Shown: positions 32,935 to 42,358, numbered from the stretch's first letter. The stretch: DNA of 64,000 bases from Hymenobacter psoromatis (GCF_020012125.1 NZ_JAIFAG010000001.1:4774001-4838000); one strand, 5' to 3'. Numbers and translations are program-made. Notes: generated from the sequence alone by a model not told the origin.

Positions 32935-33900
32935 ATGTATGTTCGTAAAAACCTTCGTGCCCGGTTTGTTTGGCAAGAATACGGGTGGAGGCCTCTGCTC
33001 ATCTTCGCCACCTACGACGCCCTAATTTGCCTGCTCTACGGGCCGCTTGATGTGCATTGGCTGGATATTCCGTGGCAGCCGGTGGCGTTGCTGGGCACGG
33101 CCGTAGCCTTTTACATCGGTTTTAAGAATAATGGTTCCTACGACCGCTTCTGGGAGGGCCGGCGCCTTTGGGGAGCCGTTGTGAATACCTCGCGGGTCTG
33201 GACCCTGCAAACGTTCGATTTTGTGCGCAACCTGTCGGGTAGCTACATATCGGCCACGGCCGACCTGCCCGCTACCCACCGCCGGCTGGTGTACCGGCAC
33301 CTGGCCTGGTGCAACGCCCTGCGCCTGCACCTGCGCCGCCAAACCGCCGAACGCTGGGACACGGACGTGGCCCCTTTTCTCGAAAATAAGGCCGAGCGCG
33401 CGCTGCGCAGCATGGCCAACCCGCCCACCCACCTGCTGCGCTGCCAGAGCCGCGAACTGCTCGACCTGCACGAGCAGGGTCTGCTTACCGAGTTCCGGCA
33501 CGTGGAAATGATGACTACCATTCAGGATTTGCTCGACGCGCAAGGCGCGTGCGAGCGCATCAAAAACACGCCCTTTCCGCGCCAATACGCCTACTTTAGC
33601 TACGTTTTCGTCTGGATTTTCGCGGCGCTGCTCCCCCTGGGCCTGGTCGAGGAGTTTGACCGCCGGGTGGCGCTCGGCTCCCACCACGTTTGGCTCATGG
33701 TGCCCTTCGCGGCGATTGTGAGCTGGGTCTATAACACCATTGAGCGGGTAGGCCACAACAGCGAGGACCCCTTCGATAACCGCGAAAACGACGTGCCGAT
33801 AACGGCCATCTGCCGCAGCATCGAGATAGACCTGCGCGAGCTGCTGGGCGAGACAAGCCCGCCCCGCCCCGTGCAGCCCATCGAAGACGTGTTGTATTGA
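32935..33900 (+). CDS. Bestrophin-family channel protein
   Basis: 321 residues, standard for bacterial bestrophins, which form pentameric membrane ion channels. MYVRKNLRARFVWQEYGWRP, FYIGFKNNGSYDRFWEGRRL and WGAVVNTSR near residues 60-90 are the family hallmark, and WVYNTIERVGHNSEDPFDNR and ENDVPI close the conserved core. Several hydrophobic helices are evident. It diverges from the TonB-like gene with 122 bp between them. Confidence 0.95.
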   Translation: MYVRKNLRARFVWQEYGWRPLLIFATYDALICLLYGPLDVHWLDIPWQPVALLGTAVAFYIGFKNNGSYDRFWEGRRLWGAVVNTSRVWTLQTFDFVRNLSGSYISATADLPATHRRLVYRHLAWCNALRLHLRRQTAERWDTDVAPFLENKAERALRSMANPPTHLLRCQSRELLDLHEQGLLTEFRHVEMMTTIQDLLDAQGACERIKNTPFPRQYAYFSYVFVWIFAALLPLGLVEEFDRRVALGSHHVWLMVPFAAIVSWVYNTIERVGHNSEDPFDNRENDVPITAICRSIEIDLRELLGETSPPRPVQPIEDVLY

Positions 33901-33932
33901 GTGCTTAACGGCCTTCCCTAACCCCTACCCGT

Positions 33933-33940
33933 TACCTTTG
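33933..33940 (+). promoter_or_regulatory. -7 motif TACCTTTG 6 bp before MlaE gene
   Basis: Exact TAnnTTTG ending 6 bp before ATG 33947, predicting a leaderless transcript. Confidence 0.5.
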
Positions 33941-33946
33941 CGCGTG

Positions 33947-34711
33947 ATGTTAAGTGGCGTAAAATACACGGGCCCCCGGCCGATTTCGGCCTTTGGCCGG
34001 TTCGTGCTGCTGATGCAGAGCATGGTTACGCGCCCCGAGCGCCGGCAGGTGCTGTGGCAGCGCACGATGGAAGAGGCCGTGGATATTGGCACCGACTCAG
34101 TGTTCATTGTGGGGCTGGTTTCGACCTTTATCGGGGCCGTCACCTGCGTGCAGATTGCCTATAACATGGTCAACCCCCTCATTCCGATGAGCACGGTGGG
34201 CTTCATGGTGCGCGAGATGACCATCCTGGAGCTGGCCCCCACCATCATTTCCATCGTGCTGGCGGGCAAGGTGGGCTCGGCCATAGCGGGTAGCCTGGGC
34301 ACGATGCGCATTACGGAGCAGATTTCGGCTATCGATGCGATGGGCATCAACTCGGCCTCCTACCTGGTGCTGCCGCGGGTGCTGGCCTCGCTGCTGGTGT
34401 TTCCGCTACTCGTCATCCTGGCCATGAACCTGAGCATCCTGGGCGGCTACCTCGCCACGCAGTTTTCGGGCTCCATGACCGGGGCCGACTACATTGAGGG
34501 CATTCGCTACTCGTTTAAGCCCTACACCATTCTTTTTTCCTTGATAAAGTCGGTGGTGTTCGCCTTTTTAGTGTCGGCCATCTCGTGTTATAAAGGCTAC
34601 ACGCTGCGCGGCGGCGCGCTCGAAGTGGGCAAGGCCAGCACGGCGGCCGTTACCAATTCCATCATCTCCATTCTGCTGGCTGACTACGCGCTGGCGGCTC
34701 TTCTACTTTGA
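33947..34711 (+). CDS. MlaE-family ABC transporter permease
   Basis: 254 residues from ATG 33947; TTG and GTG codons just upstream are less likely. The protein matches MlaE/YrbE permeases for phospholipid or sterol transport between membranes: AFGRFVLLMQSMVTRPERRQ, STFIGAVTCVQIAYNM, and the core VGSAIAGSLGTMRITEQISA followed by IDAMGINSASYLVLPRVLAS. No MlaF ATPase or MlaD substrate-binding gene is adjacent; the next gene is an unrelated FUSC protein. Its partners must be encoded elsewhere. Confidence 0.94.
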   Translation: MLSGVKYTGPRPISAFGRFVLLMQSMVTRPERRQVLWQRTMEEAVDIGTDSVFIVGLVSTFIGAVTCVQIAYNMVNPLIPMSTVGFMVREMTILELAPTIISIVLAGKVGSAIAGSLGTMRITEQISAIDAMGINSASYLVLPRVLASLLVFPLLVILAMNLSILGGYLATQFSGSMTGADYIEGIRYSFKPYTILFSLIKSVVFAFLVSAISCYKGYTLRGGALEVGKASTAAVTNSIISILLADYALAALLL

Positions 34712-34731
34712 GTTAGTATTAATTCCTTCCC

Positions 34732-36873
34732 ATGCGCCGCCGCCTGACGGATTTTTTCTTCAGCCAGCAGTTTTCGGATGGGCTGCGCACGACGCTGGCT
34801 GTGGCGTTGCCAGCGCTGGCGGGCCTGCAATTGGGGCAGCTGGATGCGGGCATCACGGCTGCCATTGGGGCGCTGTGCCTGAGCATTACCGACACGCCGG
34901 GGCCGTTGCGGCACCGGCGTAACGGACTGCTGGCGGCCCTGGGGCTGGTGTTTGCGGGGGCGCTGCTAGTGGGCGGGCTGGCTCCCCACCGCCTGGCGTT
35001 GGGCGTGGTCTTCACGGCCCTGAGCTTCGGGCTCACCATGCTGCTGGTGTGGGGCGCACGAGCCGGAGCGGTGGGCTCAGCTACGCTGTTAGGCATGGTG
35101 CTCACGCTGGCCCACCCGCCCGCCGATGGGCTTGCGGGCCTGCGGCACGCCGCGCTGCTGGCGCTGGGGGGCATCTGGTATTTGCTGCTGGTGCTGTTGC
35201 AGGGCCGGGTGCAGCCCTACCGGGTGGCGCAGCAGGCGCTGGGCGAATGCTTGCACGCTGTGGCGGGCTTTCTCCAGCGGAAGGCCGCATTTTACGAGGC
35301 GGGCACCGACCTGGACGACGACTACCGCCGCCTGGTGGCGCAGCAGGTGGTAGTGAATGAAAAGCAGGAGGCCGTGCGCGACCTGCTCTTCCGCACCCGC
35401 CAGATTGTGAGCGAAAGCACCAGCACCAGCCGCCGCCTGGTGCTCACCTTCACCGAAACGGTAGACCTCTACGAGCATATTGCGGCGGGCTACTACGACT
35501 ACGCGGCCCTGCGCGCGGCCTTCGGCCACACGGGCGTGCTGGCTGACATGCAGGCCCTCCTTAGCCGCCTCGCCACCGACCTCGATTACCTAGGTAGCGC
35601 CATTTTGGCCAACCGCCCGACCGGCAGCCCGCCGCCCGACCGGCAGCCCGAGCTGGCGCGCCTGCAAGCTCGTCTCGCCGCCCTACCCCCCGACGTAGGC
35701 GCGAGCACCCTGGTCCTGAAGAAAATACTACTCAACCTGCGCGACGTGAGCCAGCGCGTGGGTAGCATCCGGCGCTATTTTGACGAGGCGCAGGCCGCCG
35801 CCCTACCCCCCGACCCCGGCCGGGCGGCCAGCCACGCGCAGTTCGTGGCGCGGCAGGAGCTGCAATGGCGGGCCTTCGGCCAAAACCTGACGCTGGGCTC
35901 GTCGGTGTTTCGGCACGCCGTGCGCATGGCCGTGGCTTGCGCCGTGGCCTTCGCGGTGGCCGAGCTGCTCTGGCACGGCGCGCACAACTACTGGATTCTG
36001 ATGACGGTGACGTTCATGCTCAAGCCCGGCTTCAGCCTCACCCGTGAGCGCAATACGCAGCGCATTGCGGGCACGCTGCTGGGCGGCGCGCTGGGCGTGC
36101 TGGTGCTGTGGCTGGTGCCGGGCGGCAACGTGCGCTTCGGGCTGCTGCTGGGGTTTATGGTGGTAGCCTATTCGTTTCAGCGCACCAAGTACCTGGTTAC
36201 GGTGGTGTTCCTCACGGCCTACTTACTCATTCTATTTAGCTTTTTAGGGCTGGGTTATTTAGGCGTAATGGAGGAGCGCCTCACCGATACGGTGCTCGGC
36301 TGCGCCATCGCGCTGGCTACGGCCTATCTGCTGTTTCCGCGCTGGGAGGGCGAGCAGCTACCCGACTTACTAGCCGCCACCCTGCGTGCCAACCTGGCCT
36401 ACCTGCGCCAGCTGGCCGAGCGCCTGGCTGGCCGCGAGGTGCTGCCCACTACCTACCGCCTGCTGCGCAAAGATGTGTACGTGGCCTCGGCCAATCTGGC
36501 GGCGGCCTTTCAGCGGATGCTCTCGGAGCCGCGTCGCACTCGCCGCCGCCCCACTGAAGTGCACCAATTTGTGGTATTAAACCACATTTTGTCTTCCAAT
36601 ATCTCAGCCATCACTACCGGCTGGGAAGAAGCCGGCCCCGCCGCCGCCCTACCCCCCGCCAGCCGCCGCGCCCTAGTGCGCGCCGAGGCCGCCCTCAGCC
36701 GCAGCCTGACTCGCCTCACCACCACCGCGCCGGCCCCTACCCCCCCGCCGCCGCCCGATGCTGCCGAAGCCCCCGCTGCCCCCGAAGCCGCCGGCCCGCT
36801 GGCCGAGCAGCTGGATTTTCTGCAAAAAGTAAGCGCCGACCTGAGCCGCGTGACGGCGGCGCTGGCGGCGTAA
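34732..36873 (+). CDS. FUSC-family (YccS/YhfK-like) membrane protein
   Basis: 713 residues. An N-terminal membrane block (TTLAVALPALAGLQLGQLDA, ITAAIGALCLSITDTPGPLR, several helices to about residue 165) is followed by a cytoplasmic domain and a second membrane block at about residues 400-530 (AHNYWILMTVTFMLKPGFSL, TLLGGALGVLVLWLVPGGN), then a cytoplasmic tail. This two-block plan matches YccS/AaeB-like proteins thought to export aromatic acids. The substrate is unknown. The Pro/Ala-rich segments carry many CCCTACCC words. Confidence 0.93.
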   Translation: MRRRLTDFFFSQQFSDGLRTTLAVALPALAGLQLGQLDAGITAAIGALCLSITDTPGPLRHRRNGLLAALGLVFAGALLVGGLAPHRLALGVVFTALSFGLTMLLVWGARAGAVGSATLLGMVLTLAHPPADGLAGLRHAALLALGGIWYLLLVLLQGRVQPYRVAQQALGECLHAVAGFLQRKAAFYEAGTDLDDDYRRLVAQQVVVNEKQEAVRDLLFRTRQIVSESTSTSRRLVLTFTETVDLYEHIAAGYYDYAALRAAFGHTGVLADMQALLSRLATDLDYLGSAILANRPTGSPPPDRQPELARLQARLAALPPDVGASTLVLKKILLNLRDVSQRVGSIRRYFDEAQAAALPPDPGRAASHAQFVARQELQWRAFGQNLTLGSSVFRHAVRMAVACAVAFAVAELLWHGAHNYWILMTVTFMLKPGFSLTRERNTQRIAGTLLGGALGVLVLWLVPGGNVRFGLLLGFMVVAYSFQRTKYLVTVVFLTAYLLILFSFLGLGYLGVMEERLTDTVLGCAIALATAYLLFPRWEGEQLPDLLAATLRANLAYLRQLAERLAGREVLPTTYRLLRKDVYVASANLAAAFQRMLSEPRRTRRRPTEVHQFVVLNHILSSNISAITTGWEEAGPAAALPPASRRALVRAEAALSRSLTRLTTTAPAPTPPPPPDAAEAPAAPEAAGPLAEQLDFLQKVSADLSRVTAALAA

Positions 36874-37048
36874 GCTAGGTGCGTCGGCGTTTTCTCTTCT
36901 GTCACTTTTTCCGGTTATCAGGCAACCCTTTGGCTTGGTCGCACAGCTGGCGCGCTATCCGGGCTGCGGCTGTGCGCCTCTCGTGCCGGGTAGGGTTTCG
37001 TTTTCATGCTGAGCCCGTTAGTATCTTCAACGCTTTTGCTCGTAGCCC

Positions 37049-37627
37049 ATGCCCTCGCCTCGCTTCCTGACCGCAACCGCCCGGCTGGCGGGCTGGTGCT
37101 ACCTGGTCACCATAGTGGCGGGCATGGCGGGGGCGCTGGTTGCCGCCCCGCGCCTCAGTACTCTGGCTACCCTGCTTTCGCTGGTTTTCTACGCGGGCGT
37201 AACGCTGTTCATGTACCGCCTCTTTGTGGCGGCCGGCCCTGTGCTGGCCCGGCTGGCGGCAGTTATTAGCCTCGTGGGGTGCGGGGTCGGCGTGTTGCAG
37301 GAGCTGGAACTGCCGGCCGGCCCCGTGAAGAGCCTGGTCTTCTTTGGTATTTATTGCCTGCTGACGAGCTGCCTCATCTGGCGCTCCGGGCTGCTGCCGC
37401 GCTGGCTAGGGGCGCTGCTGGTGCTCACCGGGTTGGGCTGGCTAAGCTTTCTCTCGTCCCGGCTCGTGCATTTTATCGCGCCCTACCCAATGGTTTCCGG
37501 GCTGGTTGGGGAGGGCGCGCTGACGCTGTGGCTGCTGCTGGGCAAAGTGCCCGCCGCCGGGGCCGCCGGCCCTACCCCTGCCGCTGGCGAAACCCGTGTC
37601 AGCAACACCAAGCAGCTAATCCGCTAA
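37049..37627 (+). CDS. DUF4386-like integral membrane protein
   Basis: 192 residues with about six hydrophobic helices (GWCYLVTIVAGMAGALVAAP, LLSLVFYAGVTLFMYRLFVA, and GLGWLSFLSSRLVHFIAPYP). The start TARLAGWCYLVTIVAG and the later SLVFFGIYCLLTSCLIWRSG plus LLPRWLGALLVLTGLGWL fit DUF4386. The function is unknown. The next gene, also a membrane protein, starts 4 bp later, so they are coupled. Confidence 0.78.
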   Translation: MPSPRFLTATARLAGWCYLVTIVAGMAGALVAAPRLSTLATLLSLVFYAGVTLFMYRLFVAAGPVLARLAAVISLVGCGVGVLQELELPAGPVKSLVFFGIYCLLTSCLIWRSGLLPRWLGALLVLTGLGWLSFLSSRLVHFIAPYPMVSGLVGEGALTLWLLLGKVPAAGAAGPTPAAGETRVSNTKQLIR

Positions 37628-37630
37628 AAG

Positions 37631-38092
37631 ATGTCAGCCAAACCCGCCGCCCGCCGCCTTCGCCCGCTCATTGATGGGCCAGTGCCTACCCGTCTTAAGC
37701 TCGGAGCCCTGTGGGCTTCGGTGCTGTTTTTATATAGCTACGGGGATTATTTTGAGTTGTACGCGCCCGGTAAGCTGCGCGCCATGCTGGCCAGCCAAAC
37801 GGCCCTGGGGCCGGTTTCTCAAAATGCCCTGCTGGGTATGGCGGCGCTCATGGCCATTCCGAGTCTTATGGTGGGGCTCACGCTGCTGCTGCCCGCCCGC
37901 CCAAACCAGTGGGCGAACATCGTGCTGGGCATTCTCTACACCGGTATTATGCTGCTGGCAATTCAGGACAGCTGGCCCTTCTACAAATTCTTCGGCGTGC
38001 TGGAAATGGCCCTAACCCTGCTCATCAGTTGGATTGCCTGGTCTTGGCCCATGCAGCCGGTTCCGCTGGCAATAACCAGCGCCGCCAAGTAA
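37631..38092 (+). CDS. Four-helix membrane protein (DUF6326-like)
   Basis: 153 residues with about four transmembrane helices (LKLGALWASVLFLYSYGDYF, LLGMAALMAIPSLMVGLTLL, WANIVLGILYTGIMLLAIQD, FFGVLEMALTLLISWIAWSW). The layout and the SVLFLYSYGDYFELYAPGKL segment suggest DUF6326. The function is unknown. Likely in an operon with the DUF4386-like gene 4 bp upstream. Confidence 0.68.
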   Translation: MSAKPAARRLRPLIDGPVPTRLKLGALWASVLFLYSYGDYFELYAPGKLRAMLASQTALGPVSQNALLGMAALMAIPSLMVGLTLLLPARPNQWANIVLGILYTGIMLLAIQDSWPFYKFFGVLEMALTLLISWIAWSWPMQPVPLAITSAAK

Positions 38093-38152
38093 GCTCCACC
38101 TTAACAATCATTTGCTAAGGGCGCTTTCACTAGGCAACCCACCCGCCGCTTC

Positions 38153-39436
38153 TTGAAACATCTGGTACTCCGCGACAGCGCCCGGCTGCGCTACGCTACT
38201 TTTTTTTACCTGTACGTGATGCAGGGCATCCCGGCGGGCTTTGCCCTCACGGCAATGTACAACTACCTGATTGGCCACGGCTTGTCGGCGGCAGCGGTGG
38301 GCTCGTTCGCGGCTATCGTGGGGCTGCCCTGGACGTTTCAGTTCGTGTGGGGACCGCTCATTGATAAATACCAGTATTCCATTATCGGCCACCGCAAGCA
38401 GTGGGTGGTGCTCACGCAGCTGGTGGCCATGCTGGCCTCGCTCTCGCTGCTGCTGGTGCACGACCCCGTGCGGCAGCTGTCGCTGCTAGGGCTGGTGTTT
38501 TTCGTGCACAGCGTGTTCGCCTCCATCCAGGATGCCAGCGTAGATGCCATTGCTATCTCGCTGGTGCCGGTGGCCGAGCGCGGGCGGGTGAATGCCTTCA
38601 TGCGGGGCGGTTTTTTGCTGGGGTCGGCGGCGGGCGGGGCGGGGCTGGCCTACGTGCTGGGCCACGGTGGCTTCGGGCGGGCGGCGCTCACGCAGTCGCT
38701 GGTGCTGCTGGCCTTTACGGTGCTCACGTTCTTCGTTAAGCTGGAGCGCACTGACCGTCTGCTGCCGCGCCTGGGCCACCACGACCGGCCCACCGCCGAC
38801 GAGGAAAATCCATCGCTGGCCTGGCTCTTCAAGGAGCTGTGGCACAGCATTGTGGAAAAGCATAGCCTGCGCGCCTTCGGTATTATTTTCGGCAGCTACC
38901 TGGCTGGCTCGCTCTTCGCCAATGCGTATTCGTTTCACCTCATCCGCAACCTGCACTGGGCATATACCGAGGTGTCCATCCTGCAAGGAAGCTGGGGTAG
39001 CCTGGCTGCGTTTGTGGTGCTGCTAGGCGGCGGTGTGCTAGTGGACCGCCTGGGTACCAGCCGCTTGCAGCGCTGGGTGCTGATAGGTCTGGCGGGGTTT
39101 CTATTGCTGTTTTGCTGCCTGTCGCCGTTTTGGGTGCATAAAGCCCTCAGCTTTTCGGGATTGGTCGTGCTCAACCTAGCCGACCCGCTGCTGAGCGTGG
39201 CCGCCATGCCGCTGCTCATGGCCTATTGCCGCCCCAAAATCGAGGGCTCGCAGTTCACGACCTACATGGCGCTGGTCAACCTCTGCACCGTGAGCGCGAG
39301 CTACCTCAACGGCTGGCTGCTCGAAATCACGACTGCGCCCATCATCGGCCTGGGCTGCGGCGGGCTGCTACTGGGGCTGCTGGCCGCCCTGCACCGCTAC
39401 CGCCCCACGCCCGAACGAGCGCTGGCGGGGGCGTAA
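38153..39436 (+). CDS. MFS transporter (AmpG-like)
   Basis: 427 residues with twelve predicted helices. No ATG fits; TTG 38153 gives MKHLVLRDSARLRYATFFYL. YVMQGIPAGFALTAMYNYLI, VGLPWTFQFVWGPLIDKYQY and GHRKQWVVLTQLVAM correspond to the conserved N-terminal region of the AmpG/acetyl-CoA transporter branch of the major facilitator superfamily, including the D-x-x-x-x-x-x-G-x-R-K/R loop. The substrate could be a muropeptide or another small molecule; it cannot be assigned here. Confidence 0.87.
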   Translation: MKHLVLRDSARLRYATFFYLYVMQGIPAGFALTAMYNYLIGHGLSAAAVGSFAAIVGLPWTFQFVWGPLIDKYQYSIIGHRKQWVVLTQLVAMLASLSLLLVHDPVRQLSLLGLVFFVHSVFASIQDASVDAIAISLVPVAERGRVNAFMRGGFLLGSAAGGAGLAYVLGHGGFGRAALTQSLVLLAFTVLTFFVKLERTDRLLPRLGHHDRPTADEENPSLAWLFKELWHSIVEKHSLRAFGIIFGSYLAGSLFANAYSFHLIRNLHWAYTEVSILQGSWGSLAAFVVLLGGGVLVDRLGTSRLQRWVLIGLAGFLLLFCCLSPFWVHKALSFSGLVVLNLADPLLSVAAMPLLMAYCRPKIEGSQFTTYMALVNLCTVSASYLNGWLLEITTAPIIGLGCGGLLLGLLAALHRYRPTPERALAGA

Positions 39437-39528
39437 GTACGAAAGTCGGGTGCGAAACTTGCTTCCGCCCGTCGTTGAACAGTTCGCGGCGATTTTGCTT
39501 AATAACGAGCGGGGGCAAGCCCCGGACC

Positions 39529-39708
39529 CTACTCCTGCCGGCCCGCGCCGCCGGGCTTTTTGCCGCCGCCGTCCTGCTTATTAACAGTGGCCCAGGCGCG
39601 GGCTTCGGCCTCCTCCGCGGGCACGCCCAGCTTCTCGTAGCCTTCCTCAATGTGTTCGACCTGGCGCTTTTGTTTGTCGGTGTACTTCAATTTATCTCCC
39701 TGGGGCAT
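39529..39708 (-). CDS. Small hydrophilic conserved protein (59 aa)
   Basis: ATG 39706-39708 on the minus strand encodes 59 residues: MPQGDKLKYTDKQKRQVEHI, EEGYEKLGVPAEEAEARAWA, TVNKQDGGGKKPGGAGRQE. This is a widespread small protein type: a YTDKQ start, an amphipathic helix with EGYEKRGV and A-WATVNK, and a Gly/Lys-rich end. Its function is unknown. The gene is convergent with the MFS gene. Confidence 0.82.
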   Translation of the reverse strand: MPQGDKLKYTDKQKRQVEHIEEGYEKLGVPAEEAEARAWATVNKQDGGGKKPGGAGRQE

Positions 39709-39861
39709 AGTTGTGGAATGAAAAAAGGGTGGAAAAACGCCGGCCGCCGGCCGCGGGTAGTTCTGGCTTTTATACGCTGGGGCTTTAGCGCACGTTAACG
39801 TCGAGTTTAAGCTAATGGGATAGGGGCCGTACCTTCGGGCTTATCCCCTCACGCTGCCCTC

Positions 39862-40122
39862 ATGCGCCACGTCGCCGATATTCCTTATCCCCAAGTTAAA
39901 ATCACGTTGCTGGCCTGGAATGGCAAGTACCTGCTCAAGCTGGAGCAGGGCCCCCTCGAACAAACATACAAAGTGGCCGACTTGGATTTGAGCGGTAGCG
40001 CACCGCCCGATGTCGAGATTCGTCAGTTGCTGGATGACGAGTTTCTGGCCGCTGCCGTGGCCCGCTTCCAACTCATGCGCGACGACTTGCGCGCCGCCGC
40101 CGCCCGCCACGACCTACGCTGA
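39862..40122 (+). CDS. Small hypothetical protein (86 aa)
   Basis: 86 residues: a beta-rich N-terminal half (YPQVKITLLAWNGKYLLKLE, then QGPLEQTYKVADLDLSG) and a helical C-terminal half (EIRQLLDDEFLAAAVARFQL, then MRDDLRAAAARHDLR). No domain was recognised; similar short proteins with an N-terminal KITLxxWNGKYLxKLEQ segment are plausible in Cytophagales. A near-match promoter TACCTTCG lies at 39830-39837, 24 bp before the ATG. Confidence 0.72.
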   Translation: MRHVADIPYPQVKITLLAWNGKYLLKLEQGPLEQTYKVADLDLSGSAPPDVEIRQLLDDEFLAAAVARFQLMRDDLRAAAARHDLR

Positions 40123-40154
40123 GTTTCACTTCCCTACCCCTCTTCTTTCGCCCG

Positions 40155-40892
40155 ATGCTAAAAACCTGCTTCTTCTTGCTGCTGAGCTTCTGGCCGGCTT
40201 TCGCTTTTGCCCAAACCGACCTTTACCTGATAAAAGATGGCCAGCTGCCCTACGCGGGCCGCACGCAATATAGCGTTAATGTGGTGGTGGAAGGTAAGGT
40301 GAGCGACACCCGCGACTTCTTTCAAAGCTTCATGAAGGACGCCTACCACGCTTCTTTCAGAAGCAGCCTGGTGAGCCTGCTAAACCTGAAAAATAATAGC
40401 AGCAACGGCTTATTGACTGCTAAGCAGGTGTCGGGCATCGGTATTTCGAGCCGGCCCGTGGACCTGTACGCCGCCTTCACCATGCTCACCGACTCTACGA
40501 CGGAAGTGGCCATGTTTGGGGGTTTTGGGGAAAAGACGTTTATCTCGCCGGACCTCACCTCGTCGGAATACAAGAAGATGCGGGCGGTGCTGGAAAAGTA
40601 CGCGCCCGCCGCCCGCACGTATTATTACCGCCGCCAGGTGGCCGAAGCGGAGGCCAAAGTAGCGGCCATCGACAAGGAAAAGGAAAAGCTGAATAAGGCC
40701 ATGCAAACTACCCGCGATAACACGGCCGCCAACCTCAAACGCATCGAGGAGCTGCTGGGCCAAAACAAGACCAACGCCCAGAAACTGAGCCAGGATAGCA
40801 CGCAGCTCGTGGGCAATGCCCAACTGCGCGAAGTGGGCCAGGCCGAAGTGGAACGTCGCCGCGAGCGCTTGTCGGGCGTAGAGAAGAAATAA
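40155..40892 (+). CDS. Exported protein with C-terminal coiled coil
   Basis: 245 residues. Signal peptide MLKTCFFLLLSFWPAFAFAQ. The mature N-terminal part (YLIKDGQLPYAGRTQYSVNV, then TEVAMFGGFGEKTFISPDL) is mixed alpha/beta. Residues about 150-245 form a long charged helix (RRQVAEAEAKVAAIDKEKEK, then LKRIEELLGQNKTNAQKLSQ), a likely coiled coil. No known family. It starts 33 bp after the small gene upstream. Confidence 0.72.
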   Translation: MLKTCFFLLLSFWPAFAFAQTDLYLIKDGQLPYAGRTQYSVNVVVEGKVSDTRDFFQSFMKDAYHASFRSSLVSLLNLKNNSSNGLLTAKQVSGIGISSRPVDLYAAFTMLTDSTTEVAMFGGFGEKTFISPDLTSSEYKKMRAVLEKYAPAARTYYYRRQVAEAEAKVAAIDKEKEKLNKAMQTTRDNTAANLKRIEELLGQNKTNAQKLSQDSTQLVGNAQLREVGQAEVERRRERLSGVEKK

Positions 40893-40913
40893 CCCACTCG
40901 CCCCGCCGCCGCC

Positions 40914-41648
40914 ATGAGCCCATCCGATGCCCATTCGTCCCTCGCCGCCCTGCGCCAGCTCCAGGAGCTGCTGGACGCGGGCACCATTACCCCGCCCGAG
41001 TTTGAAGCGCTGAAGCGCCAGCTCATCTTCGGGGCCGAGCCGCCCGCGTCGCCCACCGCCATCCCTACCCCCCCCGCGCCGCCCGAAGCCGCCCTACCCT
41101 CCCCCGAGCCGGCCGCCCTGGCCGATGATGCACAGCTGCTGGCCGCGCTCAGCAGCCCCGCGCCCGACTGGCTGGCCGCCGCCGCGCCCAGCCTGCTGGC
41201 CTACGAGGATGCGCCTACCCCCCCGCCGTCCGCCGAGCGCCGCAACCCGCTCAATATTATCTTTATCGTGGGCGGTATTCTAGTGCTGTTCGGCCTCGTG
41301 GCCTACCTCACCCTGGAGCGCCAGCCGCCCAGCGAGCACCTGACCAGCGCCAGCCAGACCGCCGCTGATTCCACCGCCGTGGTGCCCGAAGTAGGCCCCC
41401 AGGCCGAGCAAATTACCCTACCCCCCACCGCTGCCCCCGAGACTGTGCGCGTGGCCCCGGTGGTGCGTGCGGTCGCGCCGGTAGTTCAAGCGCCCAGCGT
41501 AGCCGACTCGGTGGTGGCTGCGCCGGCCGTCGCGCCGGTTCGTCCGGCTCCGGCAGTTTCCGTTAAGTCGGCCGTTGCGCCCGCGCCGACAGTTAAGGCT
41601 GCGCCGGTTGCGGTGCCAGCTGCCGTTGATTCTGCTGGCCGGCCGTAG
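40914..41648 (+). CDS. SHOCT-like single-pass membrane protein
   Basis: 244 residues. Residues about 5-35 (SLAALRQLQELLDAGTITPP, then EFEALKRQLIFG) form a SHOCT-like helical hairpin. A Pro/Ala-rich linker leads to one membrane helix near residues 115-138 (NIIFIVGGILVLFGLVAYLT), and a long Ala/Pro/Val-rich low-complexity tail follows outside. Function unknown; SHOCT motifs are often involved in oligomerisation. The linker and tail contain several CCCTACCC words encoding Leu-Pro. Confidence 0.7.
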   Translation: MSPSDAHSSLAALRQLQELLDAGTITPPEFEALKRQLIFGAEPPASPTAIPTPPAPPEAALPSPEPAALADDAQLLAALSSPAPDWLAAAAPSLLAYEDAPTPPPSAERRNPLNIIFIVGGILVLFGLVAYLTLERQPPSEHLTSASQTAADSTAVVPEVGPQAEQITLPPTAAPETVRVAPVVRAVAPVVQAPSVADSVVAAPAVAPVRPAPAVSVKSAVAPAPTVKAAPVAVPAAVDSAGRP

Positions 41649-41731
41649 GTGAGCGTTTCAACAGACGCGAAGATGGGCGGATACAGGAGAAGGACTAACA
41701 ATAATGAATCCCTAGTCTCTATCAACCTATC

Positions 41732-42358
41732 ATGGAACAACTCTTCCCATTCCTCCTGGCGCTCAGCAGCGCATTTACAACTGCTGCTCAGACCCCGACA
41801 ATACAATACCCTCGACTAAGTAAGACTTTAGATAGCCTAGCTTATGTGGACCAGTGGCCGATGCAGCAGATGTTTAAGCAGCTACCCGATAGTGTCGGTC
41901 GTAATCTGGAAGACGTAGAAAAGCGCAATTTTGCCAGTCACCAGCCGCTGCTGGAAAAGATTGTCAAACAGTACGGCTACCCTGGATTTAAGCAAGTCGG
42001 TAAGAAAAGCTCCGATAATTTCTGGCTCTTAGTACAGCACGCCGACGCATACCCTGAGTTTCAGCGCCAAGTGCTCAAACTAATGCGCGCTGAAGTAAAG
42101 CGCAAAAACGCCAACCCCATCTTCTATGCGTACTTAACTGACCGAGTGGCTGTCAATGCTAACCAGCCGGAAGAATACGGCACCCAAGTAAAATATGAGG
42201 GCCCTGGTCTCGGCAAAGCGGTTCCAAAGTCATTGCGAGACCCCCAAAACGTGAATAGGCGTCGTGCCGCAATTGGGATGGAGTCGCTGGAGAGCTATTT
42301 GGATAGCTCAACTAAGCTGCATATACAGATGAACACGCTACATCCTTCCACTAACTAA
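41732..42358 (+). CDS. Exported DUF6624-like protein
   Basis: 208 residues with a signal peptide (MEQLFPFLLALSSAFTTAAQ). The body LDSLAYVDQWPMQQMFKQLP, HQPLLEKIVKQYGYPGFKQV, NFWLLVQHADAYPEFQRQVL and FYAYLTDRVAVNANQPEEYG with TQVKYEG fits DUF6624 proteins. Function unknown. Base composition is less GC-rich than the neighbouring genes, and the CCCTACCC word is absent, which may point to later acquisition. Confidence 0.78.
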   Translation: MEQLFPFLLALSSAFTTAAQTPTIQYPRLSKTLDSLAYVDQWPMQQMFKQLPDSVGRNLEDVEKRNFASHQPLLEKIVKQYGYPGFKQVGKKSSDNFWLLVQHADAYPEFQRQVLKLMRAEVKRKNANPIFYAYLTDRVAVNANQPEEYGTQVKYEGPGLGKAVPKSLRDPQNVNRRRAAIGMESLESYLDSSTKLHIQMNTLHPSTN

